Origin: Scatosoma sp045644545
Lineage (GTDB): Bacteria > Bacillota > Clostridia > Christensenellales > Borkfalkiaceae
Reading direction: 5' to 3'
Length of the DNA: 5,203 bases
NCBI GenBank assembly: GCA_045644545.1
Contig: JAZRHC010000024.1
Location: 1 to 5,203, forward strand
Shown: positions 5,127-5,203 of the stretch, piece after piece
How the letters are laid out: every line of letters begins with the position of its first letter
How positions within the stretch are numbered: the stretch's first letter is position 1
Notes under the pieces: generated by a model
What the model was told of the DNA's origin: nothing
Databases searched by the model: none
Seen by the model: only the letters and a program-made list of their open reading frames with translations
Translations under genes and position numbers: made by a program

Positions 5127-5159
5127 AATGCGCGGGCGGTTTTTCCCGCGTGTTTTTTT
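5127..5159 (+). terminator. Intrinsic terminator of the structured RNA
   Basis: CGCGGG (5131-5136) pairs with CCCGCG (5145-5150) around an 8-base loop. The stem extends outward through two G-T wobbles and two A-T pairs to 5127/5154, and seven T follow at 5153-5159. There is no A-rich stretch on the other side, so it acts on plus-strand transcripts. It fixes the 3' end of the RNA started at about 4946. Confidence 0.92.
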
Positions 5160-5203
5160 ATGCTTTCGGGCTAATGCTAACGGCTCGGGCGTAAGAAAAC
5201 GCC
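5160..5203 (+). other. Window end: no gene visible
   Basis: The 44 bases after the terminator hold no ORF of useful length and no ribosome site. GGCGT (5188-5192) and ACGCC (5199-5203) form a 5-bp hairpin with loop AAGAAA at the very edge. This may be part of a downstream element cut by the boundary. Whether a gene controlled by the upstream RNA follows cannot be seen. Confidence 0.5.

Larger units (their letters stand above)
4946..5159 (+). ncRNA. Predicted structured small RNA or regulatory leader of about 214 nt, family not recognised
   Basis: The 5' end is inferred from the sigma-A promoter and the 3' end from the terminator T-run. Helices readable by eye are as follows. A 9-bp hairpin pairs 4955-4963 with 4967-4975 (loop GTT), closed by AGTA 4945-4948 with TACT 4980-4983. 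An 8-bp long-range stem pairs 4986-4993 with 5061-5068. Inside it is a hairpin pairing AGCG 5008-5011 with CGCT 5020-5023. Two more hairpins pair AGGGTG 5070-5075 with 5082-5087, and GCGTG 5097-5101 with CACGC 5106-5110. The terminator stem completes the set. CTTGAA (5041-5046) can pair with TTCAAG (5116-5121), which would form a pseudoknot with the long-range stem. I see no tmRNA tRNA-like ends, RNase P or SRP core motifs, and no T-box. It could be a raiA- or 6S-type RNA that I cannot recognise by eye, a leader for a gene beyond the window, or new. A 24-codon ORF lies within it. Confidence 0.6.

Noticed and set aside
4946..5159. tmRNA, RNase P RNA or SRP RNA
   Set aside because: No tRNA-like ends or tag ORF, no GAGGAAAGTCC-type core, and no GGAA-tetraloop SRP helix can be found. 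The length also does not suit tmRNA or RNase P.

Overview
The window looks like a chromosomal piece of an endospore-forming member of the Bacillota, probably class Clostridia and perhaps an uncultured gut lineage. The reasons are a recognisable spoIIQ gene, a YwmB-like gene next to it, strong AGGAGG-type ribosome binding sites, U-tract intrinsic terminators, promoter-like sites that resemble those read by sporulation sigma factors, and purine-rich GCAGAGT/GCAGAAT heptamer arrays. Genus-level assignment is not possible from this sequence. All protein genes lie on the plus strand.

Layout. Positions 2-205 hold the C-terminal end of rsmE (16S rRNA m3U1498 methyltransferase), overlapping by ATGA the start of mtaB (202-1464, tRNA t6A37 methylthiotransferase). 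A HIT-family nucleotide hydrolase (1479-1814) follows closely. These three form a housekeeping, RNA-modification-type operon that ends in a very strong intrinsic terminator (1850-1883). The 3' arm of that terminator carries the Shine-Dalgarno sequence of the next gene. That gene (1884-2342) encodes a small secreted protein tentatively assigned to the YwmB family. Next comes an M23/LytM-domain membrane protein (2435-3145) that I identify as SpoIIQ, preceded by a sequence matching a sigma-F promoter and followed by a terminator. In Bacillus subtilis ywmB, murAA, spoIID and spoIIQ lie in one cluster (recalled knowledge), so the ywmB-like/spoIIQ adjacency supports both calls.

Positions 3187-3340 hold an array of 7-bp repeats organised in a 44-bp higher-order period and ending in a run of 10 G. 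After a sigma-E-like promoter (3343-3371) comes a probable M1-family zinc metallopeptidase lipoprotein (3408-4862).

The last 340 bases contain no long gene but show the clearest candidate for something new. A near-ideal housekeeping promoter with an UP-element-like A/T block (4888-4939) drives a predicted transcript of about 214 nt (4946-5159). The transcript is highly foldable and ends in a strong intrinsic terminator. It contains a 24-codon ORF with a good Shine-Dalgarno site, and four mutually complementary GC segments that could switch between alternative folds. I could not match it to tmRNA, RNase P RNA, SRP RNA or a T-box. It may be a known family that I cannot recognise by eye (raiA and 6S are the obvious ones to test), a cis-regulatory leader of a gene beyond the window, or an undescribed small RNA.
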